DNA of 64,000 nt from Pseudomonas sp. v388 (lineage in GTDB: Bacteria > Pseudomonadota > Gammaproteobacteria > Pseudomonadales > Pseudomonadaceae). The position numbers and the translations under genes were made by a program. A model generated the notes under the pieces. That model saw only the letters and a list, made by a program, of their open reading frames with translations. It did no database searches and was not told the origin of the DNA. The stretch is from the NCBI RefSeq assembly GCF_003935425.1, contig NZ_RHQN01000003.1, positions 496,001 to 560,000 on the forward strand. The letters run 5' to 3'. Positions within the stretch are counted from its first letter, which is position 1. Each line of letters starts with the position of its first letter. Positions 1 to 10,740 of this stretch are shown piece by piece.

Positions 1-658
1 GATCGCGCAGCAAGCCTTTGACCCGGTACACCGCACGATTGTTGTCATGAGCTTCGTGGGCTTGGGGAAACCAGACCAGCGCCGCAATAAGCGCCGGCAG
101 CAGCCAGAAGCCGAGCCCGATCTGCCAGCTGTCACCGAAGTGCTGCGTCAGCGGCACCGTCGAACCCGCTGCGATGGCCGCACCCAGGCACAGCGCCATG
201 GTGTAGACGCCGGTCATGGCGCCGGCCTGCTTCGGGAAGTCGCGCTTGACGATGCCTGGCAGCAGAACCCCCACGATGCCGATGCTCGCACCGGCCAACA
301 GGCTGCCGCTGAACAGACCGAACTTACCAAACAGGCTGCGCAGTGCCAGACCGGCGGCCAGGGTGAGCAGAATCACCAGCACCACCCGTTCGGCCCCGAA
401 CCGACGCGCAAGAATCGGCGCCAGCGGCGCGAACAACCCCAGGCACAACACCGGCAAGGTGGTCAGCAGGCCGGCTTCGGCGGCGGACATTCCGAGGCTG
501 TCGGATACGTCGTTGAGCAACGGGGCAATGCTCGACAGAGCAGGACGCAGATTCAAGGCAACCAGCACCAGTCCCAGCAACAGCAGCCAGGGGCGCTTCA
601 GGATCACAGGAGTCTGGTCAGAGATCGGGGGAGGATTCAGAGGTGCCTTGGCAGTCAT
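1..658 (-). CDS. MFS transporter, CynX/NimT-like (partial, C-terminus outside window)
   Basis: The minus strand is open from an ATG at 658 to the window edge, about 219 codons, so the C-terminal half is missing. The visible protein begins with a short hydrophilic leader, then hydrophobic helices. The segment ALNLRPALSSIAPLL followed by GLLTTLPVLCLGLFAPLAP resembles the first helices of the CynX/NimT (cyanate/nitroimidazole) branch of the major facilitator superfamily. Members are inner-membrane transporters, and the substrate cannot be told from sequence. It lies downstream of the aap operon in the same direction, separated by a REP-like hairpin, so it is probably a separate transcription unit. 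The family call is fairly safe; a specific function is not. Confidence 0.75.
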   Translation of the reverse strand, partial: MTAKAPLNPPPISDQTPVILKRPWLLLLGLVLVALNLRPALSSIAPLLNDVSDSLGMSAAEAGLLTTLPVLCLGLFAPLAPILARRFGAERVVLVILLTLAAGLALRSLFGKFGLFSGSLLAGASIGIVGVLLPGIVKRDFPKQAGAMTGVYTMALCLGAAIAAGSTVPLTQHFGDSWQIGLGFWLLPALIAALVWFPQAHEAHDNNRAVYRVKGLLRD

Positions 659-756
659 CAGGTTCTCGTTATCAGGAATATCGGCCCGTTGCAGGGGGTC
701 GGTATCCTGTTGGAGATCGAGGATGAATACAAGGTTCAGGCGGGATTGTGCAGACC

Positions 757-784
757 TGTGGGAGCGGTCCGGTCCGCTCCCACA
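757..784. repeat. REP-like palindrome, probable terminator of the aap operon
   Basis: The arms TGTGGGAGCGG (757-767) and CCGCTCCCACA (774-784) are perfect reverse complements around a 6-base loop. The GTGGGAGCGG core is the common fluorescens-group REP arm. It sits just beyond the aapP stop codon and before the MFS gene, so it may also end or protect the aap transcript. There is no T-run. Confidence 0.7.
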
Positions 785-804
785 ATGTCACTCCTACAAG
801 ATCA

Positions 805-1569
805 TCAATGAATGATCTGGCTCAGGAACAGCTTGGTGCGGTCGCTCTGTGGGTTGTCGAAGAAGTCGTTCGGCGCGGCCTGTTCGACGATTTCGCCTTT
901 GTCCATGAAGATCACCCGGTTCGCCACGGTACGGGCGAAGCCCATTTCGTGGGTCACACAGAGCATGGTCATGCCCTCTTCCGCCAGGCTGACCATGGTG
1001 TCGAGCACTTCCTTGACCATTTCCGGGTCGAGGGCCGAGGTCGGCTCATCGAACAGCATGATCTTGGGCTTCATGCACAACGCACGGGCAATCGCCACAC
1101 GCTGCTGCTGGCCGCCGGACAGCTGGCCCGGATACTTGTGCGCCTGCTCCGGAATGCGCACGCGCTCCAGGTAATGCATGGCGATTTCTTCGGCCTTTTT
1201 CTTGGGCATGTTGCGCACCCACATCGGCGCCAGCGTGCAGTTCTGCAGGATGGTCAGGTGCGGGAACAGATTGAAGTGCTGGAACACCATGCCGACTTCG
1301 CGGCGGATGGTTTCGATCTGCTTCAGGTCCGAGGTCAGCTCGGTGCCGTCCACCACGATCTTGCCCTGCTGGTGCTCTTCCAGACGGTTCAGGCAACGAA
1401 TGGTGGTCGACTTGCCCGAGCCCGACGGGCCGCACAACACGATGCGCTCGCCCTGCCGCACGTTCAGGTTGATGTCCTTGAGCACGTGGAACTGGCCGTA
1501 CCACTTGTGCACGCCCTCCATGCGAATCATGCCTTCGGCGCCCAGAGGCTTATTGATAACTTCACTCAT
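805..1569 (-). CDS. aapP: General L-amino acid ABC transporter, ATP-binding protein AapP
   Basis: This is the 254-residue ATPase that powers import of polar amino acids through the AapQM channel. It has Walker [10 protein letters not shown] (residues 47-55), the signature LSGGQQQR, Walker B IMLFDEP, and a switch histidine in CVTHE, all in family-typical places. The ATG at 1569 is chosen over an upstream in-frame ATG because AGGAG lies 7-8 bases before it and the upstream extension would run into aapM. It is the last gene of aapJ-aapQ-aapM-aapP, 10 bases after aapM. The polar amino-acid ATPase family (GlnQ/AapP) is clear; the Aap subtype comes from the operon with its long permeases. Confidence 0.93.
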   Translation of the reverse strand: MSEVINKPLGAEGMIRMEGVHKWYGQFHVLKDINLNVRQGERIVLCGPSGSGKSTTIRCLNRLEEHQQGKIVVDGTELTSDLKQIETIRREVGMVFQHFNLFPHLTILQNCTLAPMWVRNMPKKKAEEIAMHYLERVRIPEQAHKYPGQLSGGQQQRVAIARALCMKPKIMLFDEPTSALDPEMVKEVLDTMVSLAEEGMTMLCVTHEMGFARTVANRVIFMDKGEIVEQAAPNDFFDNPQSDRTKLFLSQIIH

Positions 1570-1579
1570 CACAAAACTC

Positions 1580-2677
1580 CTAACGCTTGTGGCCTGTGTC
1601 CAGCTTACGTTCCAAATGCATGGAATAGCGGGACATACCGAAACAGAAGATCCAGAACACCAGGGCTGCGAAGACATAGCCCTCGGTAGCCATACCCAGC
1701 CATGAAGGGTCGGCAGTGGCCTGCTTGACGCTGTTGAGCAGGTCGAACAAACCAATGATGATCACCAGGCTGGTGTCTTTGAACAGGGCAATGAAGGTGT
1801 TGACGATGCCGGGAATGACCATCTTCAACGCCTGGGGCAGAATCACCAGGCCCATGCTGCGCCAGTAACCCAGGCCCATCGCGGCCGCCGCTTCGTACTG
1901 GCCTTTGGGGATGGCCTGCATACCGCCGCGCACCACTTCGGCGATGTACGCCGACTGGAACAGGATGACGCCGATCAAGGCCCGCAGCAGTTTGTCGAAG
2001 TTCATCCCTTCGGGCATGAACAGCGGCAGCATCACCGACGACATGAACAGCACAGTAATCAACGGCACGCCGCGCCAGAACTCGATGAAGGTCACGCACA
2101 CCACGCGCACGGCGGGCATGTTCGAGCGACGCCCCAGCGCCAGCAGAATACCCAGCGGCAAGGCACCGGCGATGCCGACGGTGGCAATCACCAGGGTCAG
2201 CATCAGGCCGCCCCACTGGCTGGTCGGCACGGTGGTCAAGCCGAACGCGCCGCCGTGCAGCAGGTAGAACGCAATCACCGGGTACAGCACCAGGAAACCG
2301 ATCGCATAGACAGCCTTGCGCGGGAACCGGGAGATGAACAGCGGTGCAGCGCCCACGATCGCCAGGATCGCGGTCAGGTCTACCCGCCAGCGCAGCTCGG
2401 TAGGGAAGTAGCCGTACATGAACTGGCCGAAACGCTGCTGAATGAACACCCAGCAGGCGCCTTCCTTGGTGCAGTCGGCGCGCGTCGTGCCAATCCAGTT
2501 GGCATCCAGCAGCGCCCAACTGATGATCGGCGGTACGATCAGGTAGACCAGGTACAGCGACAGCAAGGTCAGCAGCGTGTTGATCCAGCTGGAGAACAGG
2601 TTTTGCCGCATCCACGCAACCGGGCCGAACACTTTGCCCGGTGGCGGCATATCAGGTTTGAAAGTATGAGTTGTCAT
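1580..2677 (-). CDS. aapM: General L-amino acid ABC transporter permease AapM
   Basis: A 365-residue inner-membrane permease with an N-terminal helix near residues 30-52, a periplasmic segment, further helices, and a C-terminal transport domain containing the EAA-type loop [21 protein letters not shown]. This long form with additional N-terminal helices is typical of AapM/BztC rather than of short HisM-type permeases. It pairs with AapQ to form the channel. It lies 10 bases downstream of aapQ and 10 bases upstream of aapP, so translation is probably coupled. The permease family is certain and the subfamily well supported by size and neighbours. Confidence 0.93.
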   Translation of the reverse strand: MTTHTFKPDMPPPGKVFGPVAWMRQNLFSSWINTLLTLLSLYLVYLIVPPIISWALLDANWIGTTRADCTKEGACWVFIQQRFGQFMYGYFPTELRWRVDLTAILAIVGAAPLFISRFPRKAVYAIGFLVLYPVIAFYLLHGGAFGLTTVPTSQWGGLMLTLVIATVGIAGALPLGILLALGRRSNMPAVRVVCVTFIEFWRGVPLITVLFMSSVMLPLFMPEGMNFDKLLRALIGVILFQSAYIAEVVRGGMQAIPKGQYEAAAAMGLGYWRSMGLVILPQALKMVIPGIVNTFIALFKDTSLVIIIGLFDLLNSVKQATADPSWLGMATEGYVFAALVFWIFCFGMSRYSMHLERKLDTGHKR

Positions 2678-2687
2678 GCGCGTTTCC

Positions 2688-3869
2688 TCACCGCTCGATC
2701 AGCGCAATGCGCTTGTTGTACCAGTTCATCAGCAGGGAAATGCTGATACTGATCGCCAGGTACACACTCATGGTGATGGCAATGACTTCGATGGCCTGAC
2801 CGGTCTGGTTGAGCACCGTACCGGCAAACAGCGAAACCATTTCCGGGTAACCAATGGCAGCCGCCAGCGACGAGTTCTTCGCCAGGTTCAGGTATTGGCT
2901 GGTCAACGGCGGGATGATCACTCGCAGAGCCTGCGGAATGATGACCTTGCGCAGCGTCGGCCCGGGACGCAGCCCCAGCGAACGAGCGGCTTCGGTCTGG
3001 CCGTGGCTGACCGACTTGATACCCGAGCGCACGATTTCGGCGATGAACGCGGCGGTATACACCGTCAGCGCCAGGGTCAGGGAAATCAGTTCCGGAATCA
3101 GTACCCAGCCGCCCACGAAGTTGAAGCCGCGCAGCTCAGGCATTTCCCAATGCACCGGCGCGCCGAAAACCAGCATGCTCAGCGCAGGAATGCCCAGCAT
3201 CAGTGCCAGGCCGGCCCAGAACTTGTGGAACGGCTCGCCCGTGGCTTCGAAACGCTTGTTGGCCCAACGGGTCATCAGCACCACCGCCACGATGGCCAGC
3301 ACGATGCTGATCACGAACGGCCAGGCGCCTTCGGCGGCAATGGCGCTGGGCATGTTCAGGCCCCGGCTGCTGACGTAGAACATGTCGAAGTAACCATGCG
3401 CCTGCCGCGGACCCGGCAGGGTCAGGAAGACGGCGGTGTACCAGAACAGGATCTGCAACAGCGGCGGAATGTTACGGAAGACTTCGACATACACCGTTGC
3501 CAGCTTGTTGATCATCCAGTTGGGCGACAGGCGCGCAACACCGATGATGAAGCCCAGGATCGTGGCCAGGAAAATACCGATGACCGAGACCAGCAACGTG
3601 TTGAGCAAGCCAATGACAAATACGCGGGCGTAGCTGTCCGCTTCGGTGTAATCGATCAGGTGCTGAGCAATGCCGAAACCGGCACTGCGCTCAAGAAAGC
3701 CGAAACCCGAGGTGATACCACGGTGTTCGAGGTTGGTCTGGACATTGTCGAACATGAACCAGCCCAACGAGACCACTGCCACGACAGTAATGATCTGAAA
3801 TAACCACGCGCGCACTTTTGGGTCGCTCAAAGAGAGCTTTTGCTTGGGTGCGACGATTTGCTTTTCCAT
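2688..3869 (-). CDS. aapQ: General L-amino acid ABC transporter permease AapQ
   Basis: A 393-residue permease, partner of AapM. A single N-terminal helix (about residues 22-42) is followed by a periplasmic segment, then a multi-helix domain with the ATPase-contact loop TEAARSLGLRPGPTLRKVIIPQ, split here only by its length. The extended central region between helices is typical of AapQ/BztB. It is separated from aapJ by 70 bases that hold a perfect 15-bp hairpin, which would leave permease expression below that of the binding protein. The family assignment is secure. Confidence 0.93.
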   Translation of the reverse strand: MEKQIVAPKQKLSLSDPKVRAWLFQIITVVAVVSLGWFMFDNVQTNLEHRGITSGFGFLERSAGFGIAQHLIDYTEADSYARVFVIGLLNTLLVSVIGIFLATILGFIIGVARLSPNWMINKLATVYVEVFRNIPPLLQILFWYTAVFLTLPGPRQAHGYFDMFYVSSRGLNMPSAIAAEGAWPFVISIVLAIVAVVLMTRWANKRFEATGEPFHKFWAGLALMLGIPALSMLVFGAPVHWEMPELRGFNFVGGWVLIPELISLTLALTVYTAAFIAEIVRSGIKSVSHGQTEAARSLGLRPGPTLRKVIIPQALRVIIPPLTSQYLNLAKNSSLAAAIGYPEMVSLFAGTVLNQTGQAIEVIAITMSVYLAISISISLLMNWYNKRIALIER

Positions 3870-3897
3870 GAAGTGCCCCAGGGAAAATGAAACAGAA

Positions 3898-3933
3898 CGA
3901 CGCCCGACAGCCGGTGAAGGCTGTCGGGCGTCG
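3898..3933 (-). terminator. Intercistronic hairpin between aapJ and aapQ
   Basis: The arms CGACGCCCGACAGCC (3898-3912) and GGCTGTCGGGCGTCG (3919-3933) pair perfectly over 15 bp with a 6-base loop. On the transcribed strand it follows the aapJ stop and is followed by a moderately T-rich stretch, not a clean T-run. Such hairpins after periplasmic binding-protein genes commonly attenuate or stabilise the upstream mRNA, and I infer the same here. Confidence 0.75.
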
Positions 3934-3939
3934 GGTCAA

Positions 3940-4968
3940 TCAGCGAATTGGTGGTGCGTACTGGATGCCGCCTGCGTTCCACAGAGCGTTCTGGCCGCGC
4001 TTGATTTTCAGCGGGGTCGATTCGCCCAGGTTACGTTCGAACATTTCACCGTAGTTGCCGACCTGCTTGACGATCTGCACGACCCAGTCCTTCGGCAGTT
4101 TCAGGTCAGCGCCGTAAGCGCCGTCGGCACCGAGCATACGGGCCACGTCAGGGTTCTTGGTCGACTTGGCTTCGGCTTCAACGTTCTTGGAGGTCACTTT
4201 GGCCTCTTCCGCGTTGAGCATGGCGAACAGGGTCCACTTGACGATGGAGAACCATTCTTCGTCGCCTTTACGAACGACCGGGCCCAGTGGTTCCTTGGAG
4301 ATCACTTCCGGCAGAACGATGTAGTCGTCCGGCTTGGCCAGCTTGCTGCGCTGTGCGTAGAGCTGCGACTGGTCGGAGGTCAGTACGTCGCAACGGCCGC
4401 CTTCCAGCGACTTGGCGCTTTCGTCGGAGGTGTCGAAGGTGATCGGGGTGTACTTCATGCCGTTGGAGCGGAAGTAGTCCGACACGTTCAGCTCGGTGGT
4501 GGTGCCGGCCTGGATGCAGACGGTAGCGCCGTCCAGTTCCTTGGCGCTCTTGACGCCCAGCTTGTTGTTCACCAGGAAGCCGATGCCGTCGTAGTACGTC
4601 ACGCCGGCGAACACCAGGCCCATGCCCGCATCGCGGGAGCTGGTCCAGGTGGTGTTGCGCGACAGCACATCGATTTCACCCGATTGCAGAGCAGTGAAGC
4701 GCTCCTTGGCGTTCAGCTGGCTGAACTTGACCTTGGTCGCGTCACCGAAAACGGCAGCAGCTACGGCACGGCAAACGTCAGCGTCGATACCGGTGATCTT
4801 GCCGGTGGCATCCGGAACGGAAAACCCTGGCAGGCCATCGCTGACGCCGCACTGAACAAAGCCCTTCTTTTGAACAGCGTCGAGGGTGGCACCGGCGTTG
4901 GCAGCCCCGGCCACGCCGAGCGCTGCTACAGCTGTGACTACCGCCAGGGTGGATTTCAACATCTTCAT
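3940..4968 (-). CDS. aapJ: General L-amino acid ABC transporter substrate-binding protein AapJ
   Basis: A 342-residue periplasmic binding protein. The signal peptide is clear: MKMLKSTLAV start, hydrophobic core, and cleavage after AGAANA (about residue 25). The mature protein starts ATLDAVQKKGFVQCGVSDG, a typical start for the polar amino-acid family, and has the conserved GIDADVCRAVAAAVFGD block that marks the ligand pocket. It is larger than HisJ-type proteins, as expected of AapJ/BztA. The ATG at 4968 has GGAGG about 7 bases upstream. It is first in the operon and would deliver glutamate, glutamine, aspartate and other amino acids to AapQMP. Confidence 0.94.
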   Translation of the reverse strand: MKMLKSTLAVVTAVAALGVAGAANAGATLDAVQKKGFVQCGVSDGLPGFSVPDATGKITGIDADVCRAVAAAVFGDATKVKFSQLNAKERFTALQSGEIDVLSRNTTWTSSRDAGMGLVFAGVTYYDGIGFLVNNKLGVKSAKELDGATVCIQAGTTTELNVSDYFRSNGMKYTPITFDTSDESAKSLEGGRCDVLTSDQSQLYAQRSKLAKPDDYIVLPEVISKEPLGPVVRKGDEEWFSIVKWTLFAMLNAEEAKVTSKNVEAEAKSTKNPDVARMLGADGAYGADLKLPKDWVVQIVKQVGNYGEMFERNLGESTPLKIKRGQNALWNAGGIQYAPPIR

Positions 4969-6105
<1,137 letters not shown>

Positions 6106-6231
6106 CGCACTCCGGGAATGCGCCCTGCCGCGCCGCTGAGGGTCGGCCGGCCGCACGCCACGGATGAGACTACGCCGAGCACGGTTCTTGCTTTACACTG
6201 CTGGGCGTATATTCCTTAACCAATTGATGAG

Positions 6232-7698
6232 ATGACCGTGCTTAAAGCACTTAAGAAGATGTTCGGTAAAAGCGAGGCCGGGCCGCTCGCGCCGAGTCAA
6301 GCAGTCCCCGCCCCCGTTGCACAGGCGCAGGCCCACGCCACGCTGCGCGAACCGGCACCCCAGGCCACGGCTGCCGCAACCGAGCCTGCGCCCGAACCTG
6401 CCATCGTCCATCCGCCGCGGGAAGAAAAACCCAAAGCCGAGCGTCCTCGTCGCGAACGCCCACCCAAGCCGCCGGTTGCGCCGTGGACAATCGAAGATTT
6501 CGTCGTAGAGCCGATGGAAGGCAAAACCCGCTTCCACGACTTCGACCTGGCGCCCGAGCTGATGCACGCGATCCAGGACCTGGGCTTTCCTTATTGCACG
6601 CCGATCCAGGCGGGCGTGCTGGGTTTCACCCTCAAGGGCAAGGACGCCATCGGTCGCGCGCAGACCGGGACCGGCAAGACCGCGGCCTTCCTGATTTCCA
6701 TCATCACCCAGCTGACCCAGACGCCGCCGCCCCGCGAGCGTTACATGGGCGAACCGCGCGCGCTGATCATCGCGCCGACTCGCGAACTGGTGGTGCAGAT
6801 CGCCAAGGATGCCGAGAACCTGACCAAGTACACCAACCTGAACGTGATGACGTTCGTCGGTGGCATGGACTTCGACAAGCAGCTCAAGCAGCTCGAAGCG
6901 CGCCATTGCGACATCCTGGTCGCCACGCCGGGCCGCCTGCTGGACTTCAACCAGCGCGGGGAAGTGCATCTGGACATGGTCGAGGTGATGGTGCTGGACG
7001 AAGCCGACCGCATGCTGGACATGGGTTTCATCCCGCAGGTGCGTCAGATCATTCGCCAGACCCCGCACAAGGGCGAGCGCCAGACGCTGCTGTTCTCTGC
7101 GACCTTCACCGACGACGTGATGAACCTGGCCAAGCAATGGACCACGGACCCATCCATCGTCGAGATCGAGGCCGAGAACGTCGCCAGCGAGAACGTCGAA
7201 CAGCACATCTATGCAGTGGCGGCGGCTGACAAGTACAAGCTGCTGTACAACCTGGTCACCGATAACGGCTGGGAACGCGTGATGGTGTTCGCCAACCGCA
7301 AGGATGAGGTGCGCCGCATCGAAGAACGCCTGGTGCGTGACGGTGTGAACGCTGCGCAGTTGTCCGGTGATGTGCCGCAGCACAAGCGCATCAAGACCCT
7401 GGAAGGTTTCCGTGAAGGCAAGATCCGCGTGCTGGTGGCCACCGACGTGGCCGGTCGCGGTATCCACATCGACGGCATCAGCCATGTGATCAACTTTACC
7501 CTGCCGGAAGTGCCGGACGATTACGTGCACCGCATCGGCCGTACCGGCCGCGCGGGCGCCGATGGCGTGTCGATCAGTTTCGCAGGCGAAGATGATTCCT
7601 ATCAGCTGCCGGCCATCGAAGAAAAGCTGGGCCGCAAGATCAGCTGCGAAACGCCGCCGGCCGAATTGTTGCGAGCGGTTGAACGTAAACGTAGTTGA
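6232..7698 (+). CDS. rhlB: DEAD-box ATP-dependent RNA helicase RhlB
   Basis: A 488-residue RNA helicase, typically a partner of the RNase E degradosome. The core carries Q motif CTPIQ (122-126), Walker A AQTGTGKT (143-150), APTREL (181-186), DEAD (256-259), SAT (289-291), and HRIGRTGR in the second RecA lobe. About 90 residues precede the core; they are rich in Ala, Pro, Glu, Lys and Arg and look disordered, an extension absent from E. coli RhlB. The C-terminus is short after the second lobe. It has its own upstream region 126 bases after the esterase and is followed by a hairpin. The helicase family is certain; the symbol follows Pseudomonas usage at this locus. Confidence 0.9.
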   Translation: MTVLKALKKMFGKSEAGPLAPSQAVPAPVAQAQAHATLREPAPQATAAATEPAPEPAIVHPPREEKPKAERPRRERPPKPPVAPWTIEDFVVEPMEGKTRFHDFDLAPELMHAIQDLGFPYCTPIQAGVLGFTLKGKDAIGRAQTGTGKTAAFLISIITQLTQTPPPRERYMGEPRALIIAPTRELVVQIAKDAENLTKYTNLNVMTFVGGMDFDKQLKQLEARHCDILVATPGRLLDFNQRGEVHLDMVEVMVLDEADRMLDMGFIPQVRQIIRQTPHKGERQTLLFSATFTDDVMNLAKQWTTDPSIVEIEAENVASENVEQHIYAVAAADKYKLLYNLVTDNGWERVMVFANRKDEVRRIEERLVRDGVNAAQLSGDVPQHKRIKTLEGFREGKIRVLVATDVAGRGIHIDGISHVINFTLPEVPDDYVHRIGRTGRAGADGVSISFAGEDDSYQLPAIEEKLGRKISCETPPAELLRAVERKRS

Positions 7699-7711
7699 GG
7701 GTGTTGCTTAA

Positions 7712-7741
7712 CCTTGTGGGAGGGAGCGTGCTCCTGCAAGG
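7712..7741. repeat. REP-like hairpin between convergent rhlB and moaE
   Basis: CCTTG (7712-7716) pairs with CAAGG (7737-7741), with an inner GGGAG...CTCC dyad, matching a degenerate single REP. It lies between the ends of two convergent genes and could serve as a weak bidirectional terminator. Confidence 0.5.
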
Positions 7742-7742
7742 T

Positions 7743-8195
7743 TCAGCTATTCCAGCGCTTCGCCGCCGCCTGATCACTGTCGCGGCCTTCGACCCATTTG
7801 GGTCCTTGGGACGTGTTCTCTTTCTTCCAGAACGGCGCGCGGGTCTTGAGGTAGTCCATGACGAAATCGCAGGCCTCGAACGCGGCCTGTCGATGGGCAC
7901 TGGCGACGCCGACAAAGACGATCGGCTCGCCAGGCTCCAGAGCGCCGACCCGATGCAAGACTTCCAGGCGCAGCAACGGCCAGCGCGCCTCGGCTTCTGT
8001 GGTGATCTGCTGCAGAGCCTTCTGGGTCATCCCCGGATAATGCTCCAGGAACATGCCCGACACTTCACGCCCTTCATTGAAGTCGCGCACATAGCCGACG
8101 AAGCTGACTACCGCGCCGATGCCGACATTGGCGGCATGCAGCGCGTTGACTTCAGCGCCCGGATCGAAAGGTTCGGCCTGGATACGAACGCCCAT
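7743..8195 (-). CDS. moaE: Molybdopterin synthase catalytic subunit MoaE
   Basis: A 150-residue large subunit of molybdopterin synthase, which with MoaD converts cyclic pyranopterin monophosphate to molybdopterin in the cytoplasm. It shows the MoaE core VSFVGYVRDF, LEHYPGM, HRVGALEPGEPIVFVGVASAHR and DYLKTRAPFWKKE, the last containing the conserved lysines of the active site. The ATG at 8195 gives MGVRIQAEPF and the expected length; an earlier in-frame start would overlap all of moaD's end. It starts 2 bases after the moaD stop, so it is the last gene of moaC-moaD-moaE. Confidence 0.95.
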   Translation of the reverse strand: MGVRIQAEPFDPGAEVNALHAANVGIGAVVSFVGYVRDFNEGREVSGMFLEHYPGMTQKALQQITTEAEARWPLLRLEVLHRVGALEPGEPIVFVGVASAHRQAAFEACDFVMDYLKTRAPFWKKENTSQGPKWVEGRDSDQAAAKRWNS

Positions 8196-8197
8196 TT

Positions 8198-8443
8198 TCA
8201 GCCTCCGGTCACGGTGGGGAAGAACGCCACTTCGTCGCCATCCTGCAAAGGCTCTTGCAGCGAACAGAGTTCCTGATTGCGAGCGCACATCAGGTTCTGT
8301 TCATCCAGCACTTGCCAGGGTTCGCCGCGCAGCAGCAAATGCCGACGCAGCGCATCGAGCGTCGCGAACGAGCCGTCGACCCGTTCGGCATCCACTCCCA
8401 GGGTTTCACGATATCGGGCGAAATACTGAACCTGAACGCTCAT
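8198..8443 (-). CDS. moaD: Molybdopterin synthase sulfur carrier subunit MoaD
   Basis: An 81-residue ubiquitin-fold protein that carries the thiocarboxylate sulfur for molybdopterin synthesis. It ends in the diagnostic Gly-Gly (VTGG), the site of adenylation by MoeB. FARYRE near the N-terminus and [14 protein letters not shown] at the C-terminus are family-typical. Its ATG overlaps the moaC stop in an ATGA junction, and moaE follows 2 bases downstream, so the three are translationally coupled. Confidence 0.95.
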   Translation of the reverse strand: MSVQVQYFARYRETLGVDAERVDGSFATLDALRRHLLLRGEPWQVLDEQNLMCARNQELCSLQEPLQDGDEVAFFPTVTGG

Positions 8444-8925
8444 CGCGCGGACTCCACCGGCTCGGCGATGAAATGGCCGCTCTTGCCGCCCAGTTTTTCC
8501 AGCAACTGCACCGACTCGATGACCATGCCACGGTCCACGGCCTTACACATGTCATAGATGGTCAACGCGGCAACGCTGGCGGCGGTCAGTGCTTCCATTT
8601 CCACACCGGTCTGCCCGGCGAGCTTGCAGCGGGCGATGATCGACACCGCGTCGTCGCCTTCGGCCGTGAGTTCGACTTTCACGCTGGTCAGCATCAACGG
8701 ATGGCAGAGCGGGATCAGGTCGCTGGTTTTCTTGGCGGCCTGGATGCCGGCGATGCGGGCAACGGCGAACACATCACCCTTGGGGTGGCCGCCGCTGACG
8801 ATCATGCGCAAGGTAGCGGGCAACATACGCACCCGCGCCTGGGCCACGGCCTCACGAGACGTCACGGCTTTGTCGGTGACGTCGACCATATTGGCGCGAC
8901 CTTGAGAATCGAGATGTGTGAGCAC
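8440..8925 (-). CDS. moaC: Cyclic pyranopterin monophosphate synthase MoaC
   Basis: A 161-residue enzyme that, with MoaA, makes cyclic pyranopterin monophosphate from GTP in molybdenum-cofactor synthesis. Conserved blocks are [53 protein letters not shown] and the C-terminal GGKSG. The start is a GTG at 8925, not an ATG: AGGAGT lies 7 bases upstream, and starting here gives the usual length of about 161 residues. moaD follows with an ATGA overlap. No moaA is in the window. Confidence 0.94.
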   Translation of the reverse strand: MLTHLDSQGRANMVDVTDKAVTSREAVAQARVRMLPATLRMIVSGGHPKGDVFAVARIAGIQAAKKTSDLIPLCHPLMLTSVKVELTAEGDDAVSIIARCKLAGQTGVEMEALTAASVAALTIYDMCKAVDRGMVIESVQLLEKLGGKSGHFIAEPVESAR

Positions 8926-8960
8926 GGGATGACTCCTGGACAGGAGCGTGCATTCTAAAC

Positions 8961-9030
8961 CTGTGGGAGCGGCATGTGGGAGCAGACTTGTCCGCGAAGA
9001 GGCTTTCGCGGATACCTCCGCTCCCACGGG
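8961..9030. repeat. REP pair between the PhoH gene and moaC
   Basis: TGTGGGAGC copies at 8962 and 8975 are followed by GACTTGTCCGCGAAGAGG and then by TTCGCGGATACCTCCGCTCCCACGG in inverted orientation. This is a head-to-head REP doublet typical of fluorescens-group intergenic spaces. It separates the PhoH stop from moaC. Confidence 0.75.
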
Positions 9031-9035
9031 TATTA

Positions 9036-10430
9036 CTACAAATGACTTTCCGCGTATTCAGCCAGGATGGAGCGTGGCACGCCTTGCAGGGTGATGTGCA
9101 CGCCGTTGGGGAAATCCTTGAAGCGCTCCGTCAGGTAGGTCAGGCCGGAACTGGTGGCTGACAGGTACGGGGTGTCGATCTGCGCCAGGTTGCCCAGGCA
9201 GACCACCTTGGAACCGGCACCGGCGCGGGTGATGATGGTTTTCATCTGGTGCGGGGTGAGGTTCTGGCATTCGTCGATCAGGATCAGGCTCTGCTGGAAA
9301 CTGCGGCCTCGGATGTAGTTGAGGGATTTGAACTGCAACGGCACTTTGCTGAGGATGTAGTCGACGCTGCCGTGGGTGTTTTCGTCATCCATGTGCAGGG
9401 CTTCGAGGTTGTCGGTGATCGCGCCCAGCCACGGCTCCATCTTCTCGGCCTCGGTGCCCGGCAGGAAGCCGATTTCCTGATCCAGGCCCTGCACGCTGCG
9501 GGTGGCGATGATGCGCCGGTAGCGCTTGGTGACCATGGTCTGTTCGATGGCCGCTGCCAGCGCCAGGATGGTCTTGCCGGATCCGGCGGCGCCGGACAGG
9601 TTGACCAGGTGGATGTCCGGATCGAGCAGCGCGAACAGCGCCAGGCCCTGATAGATGTCACGCGGCTTGAGGCCCCAGGCCTCCTGATGCAGCAAAGGCT
9701 CCTGGTGCATGTCGAGAATCAGCAGCTCGTCGTTGCGCACCCCCTTGATCCAGCCGACGAAGCCCTGTTCATCGATGATGAACTCGTTCATGTGGACCGC
9801 AGGCAGGGTTTCCGTCATCTGTACGCGGTGCCAGGTACGACCGTGATCCTGGCGGGTTTCCACCTTGCTGACCCGATCCCAGAACGAGCCGGTCATTTCG
9901 TGGTAGCCGCGTGACAGCAGCGATACGTCGTCGACCAGTTGATCGGTGCTGTAGTCCTCGGCCGCGATGCCACAGGCGCGCGCCTTGAGGCGCATGTTGA
10001 TGTCTTTGGTCACCAGCACCACGCGCAGGTCCTTGTCACGCGCATGCAGGTCGATCAATTGATTGATGATGATGTTGTCGTTCAGGTGTTCGGGCAGCAG
10101 GCTGTTGGGTTCTTCACGCTTGCTCATCAGGATCGACAGATACCCCTTGAGCACGCCTGTGCCGCGATCGATAGGGACGCCCTTCTCGACCTCTTCAGGC
10201 GTTGCCTCGCCCAGGGTCTTGTCGATCAGGCGGATAGCCTGGCGGCATTCGGCAGCCACGGAATGCTTGCCGTCCTTGAGCTTGTCCAGTTCCTCCAGAA
10301 CCGTCATCGGGATGGCGACATGGTGTTCTTCGAAATTCAGCAGTGCGTTTGGATCATGGATCAATACGTTGGTATCGAGCACGTAAAGGATAGGCTGGTT
10401 AGTGGAAGGGGTGCGTCCGTGGTCATCCAT
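9036..10430 (-). CDS. PIN-domain / PhoH-family ATPase (PhoH2/YlaK type)
   Basis: A 464-residue two-domain protein. An N-terminal PIN nuclease fold spans about residues 12-155 ([11 protein letters not shown] with Asp19, EELDKLK with Glu47, VTKDINMR with Asp143). The C-terminal PhoH P-loop domain has Walker A GAAGSGKT (280-287), Walker B LILIDE (382-387) and ECQN. PhoH2-type proteins combine helicase and RNase activities on RNA. The PIN acidic residues are present, so nuclease activity is plausible. It is encoded upstream of moaCDE in the same direction, as in other pseudomonads, but a REP doublet separates them and no functional link is known. The ATG at 10430 gives the usual length. Confidence 0.88.
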   Translation of the reverse strand: MDDHGRTPSTNQPILYVLDTNVLIHDPNALLNFEEHHVAIPMTVLEELDKLKDGKHSVAAECRQAIRLIDKTLGEATPEEVEKGVPIDRGTGVLKGYLSILMSKREEPNSLLPEHLNDNIIINQLIDLHARDKDLRVVLVTKDINMRLKARACGIAAEDYSTDQLVDDVSLLSRGYHEMTGSFWDRVSKVETRQDHGRTWHRVQMTETLPAVHMNEFIIDEQGFVGWIKGVRNDELLILDMHQEPLLHQEAWGLKPRDIYQGLALFALLDPDIHLVNLSGAAGSGKTILALAAAIEQTMVTKRYRRIIATRSVQGLDQEIGFLPGTEAEKMEPWLGAITDNLEALHMDDENTHGSVDYILSKVPLQFKSLNYIRGRSFQQSLILIDECQNLTPHQMKTIITRAGAGSKVVCLGNLAQIDTPYLSATSSGLTYLTERFKDFPNGVHITLQGVPRSILAEYAESHL

Positions 10431-10740
10431 ACTCGCTCACCTTTTTAGAAGCCAGGTGACGCAGAACCGCTGTCGAGCTGCGTCACGGAAAGGCCGCCGA
10501 TGATCTCCCCTTCAGGCAGGGCAGAATGTGCTCAAGGTGGGTCTTGAAAGACGCCACCTGTGTTGCAGGTTTCGGCGGTCTGTCTTCGTAATACAGCAAA
10601 ACAGATGACAGGAAAAAGCTCTTTGACAGTTTTTTGAAGTTTATTTCACAGGTTGACGAATAGCGCTTGGCGGACGTTCTCAGCGCGTTTACAGTCCGAA
10701 GTCAGCCACCTGCGGCATGCCCTTTGACCGCCGCTGGCGA
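10431..10740. other. Intergenic region between the deacetylase-like gene and the PhoH gene
   Basis: This 310-base stretch lies downstream of the deacetylase-like gene and upstream of the PhoH gene, both leftward, so it should hold the PhoH promoter. It contains AT-richer runs near 10590-10650 but no clear sigma-70 pair, terminator or plausible small gene that I can defend. Confidence 0.4.
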
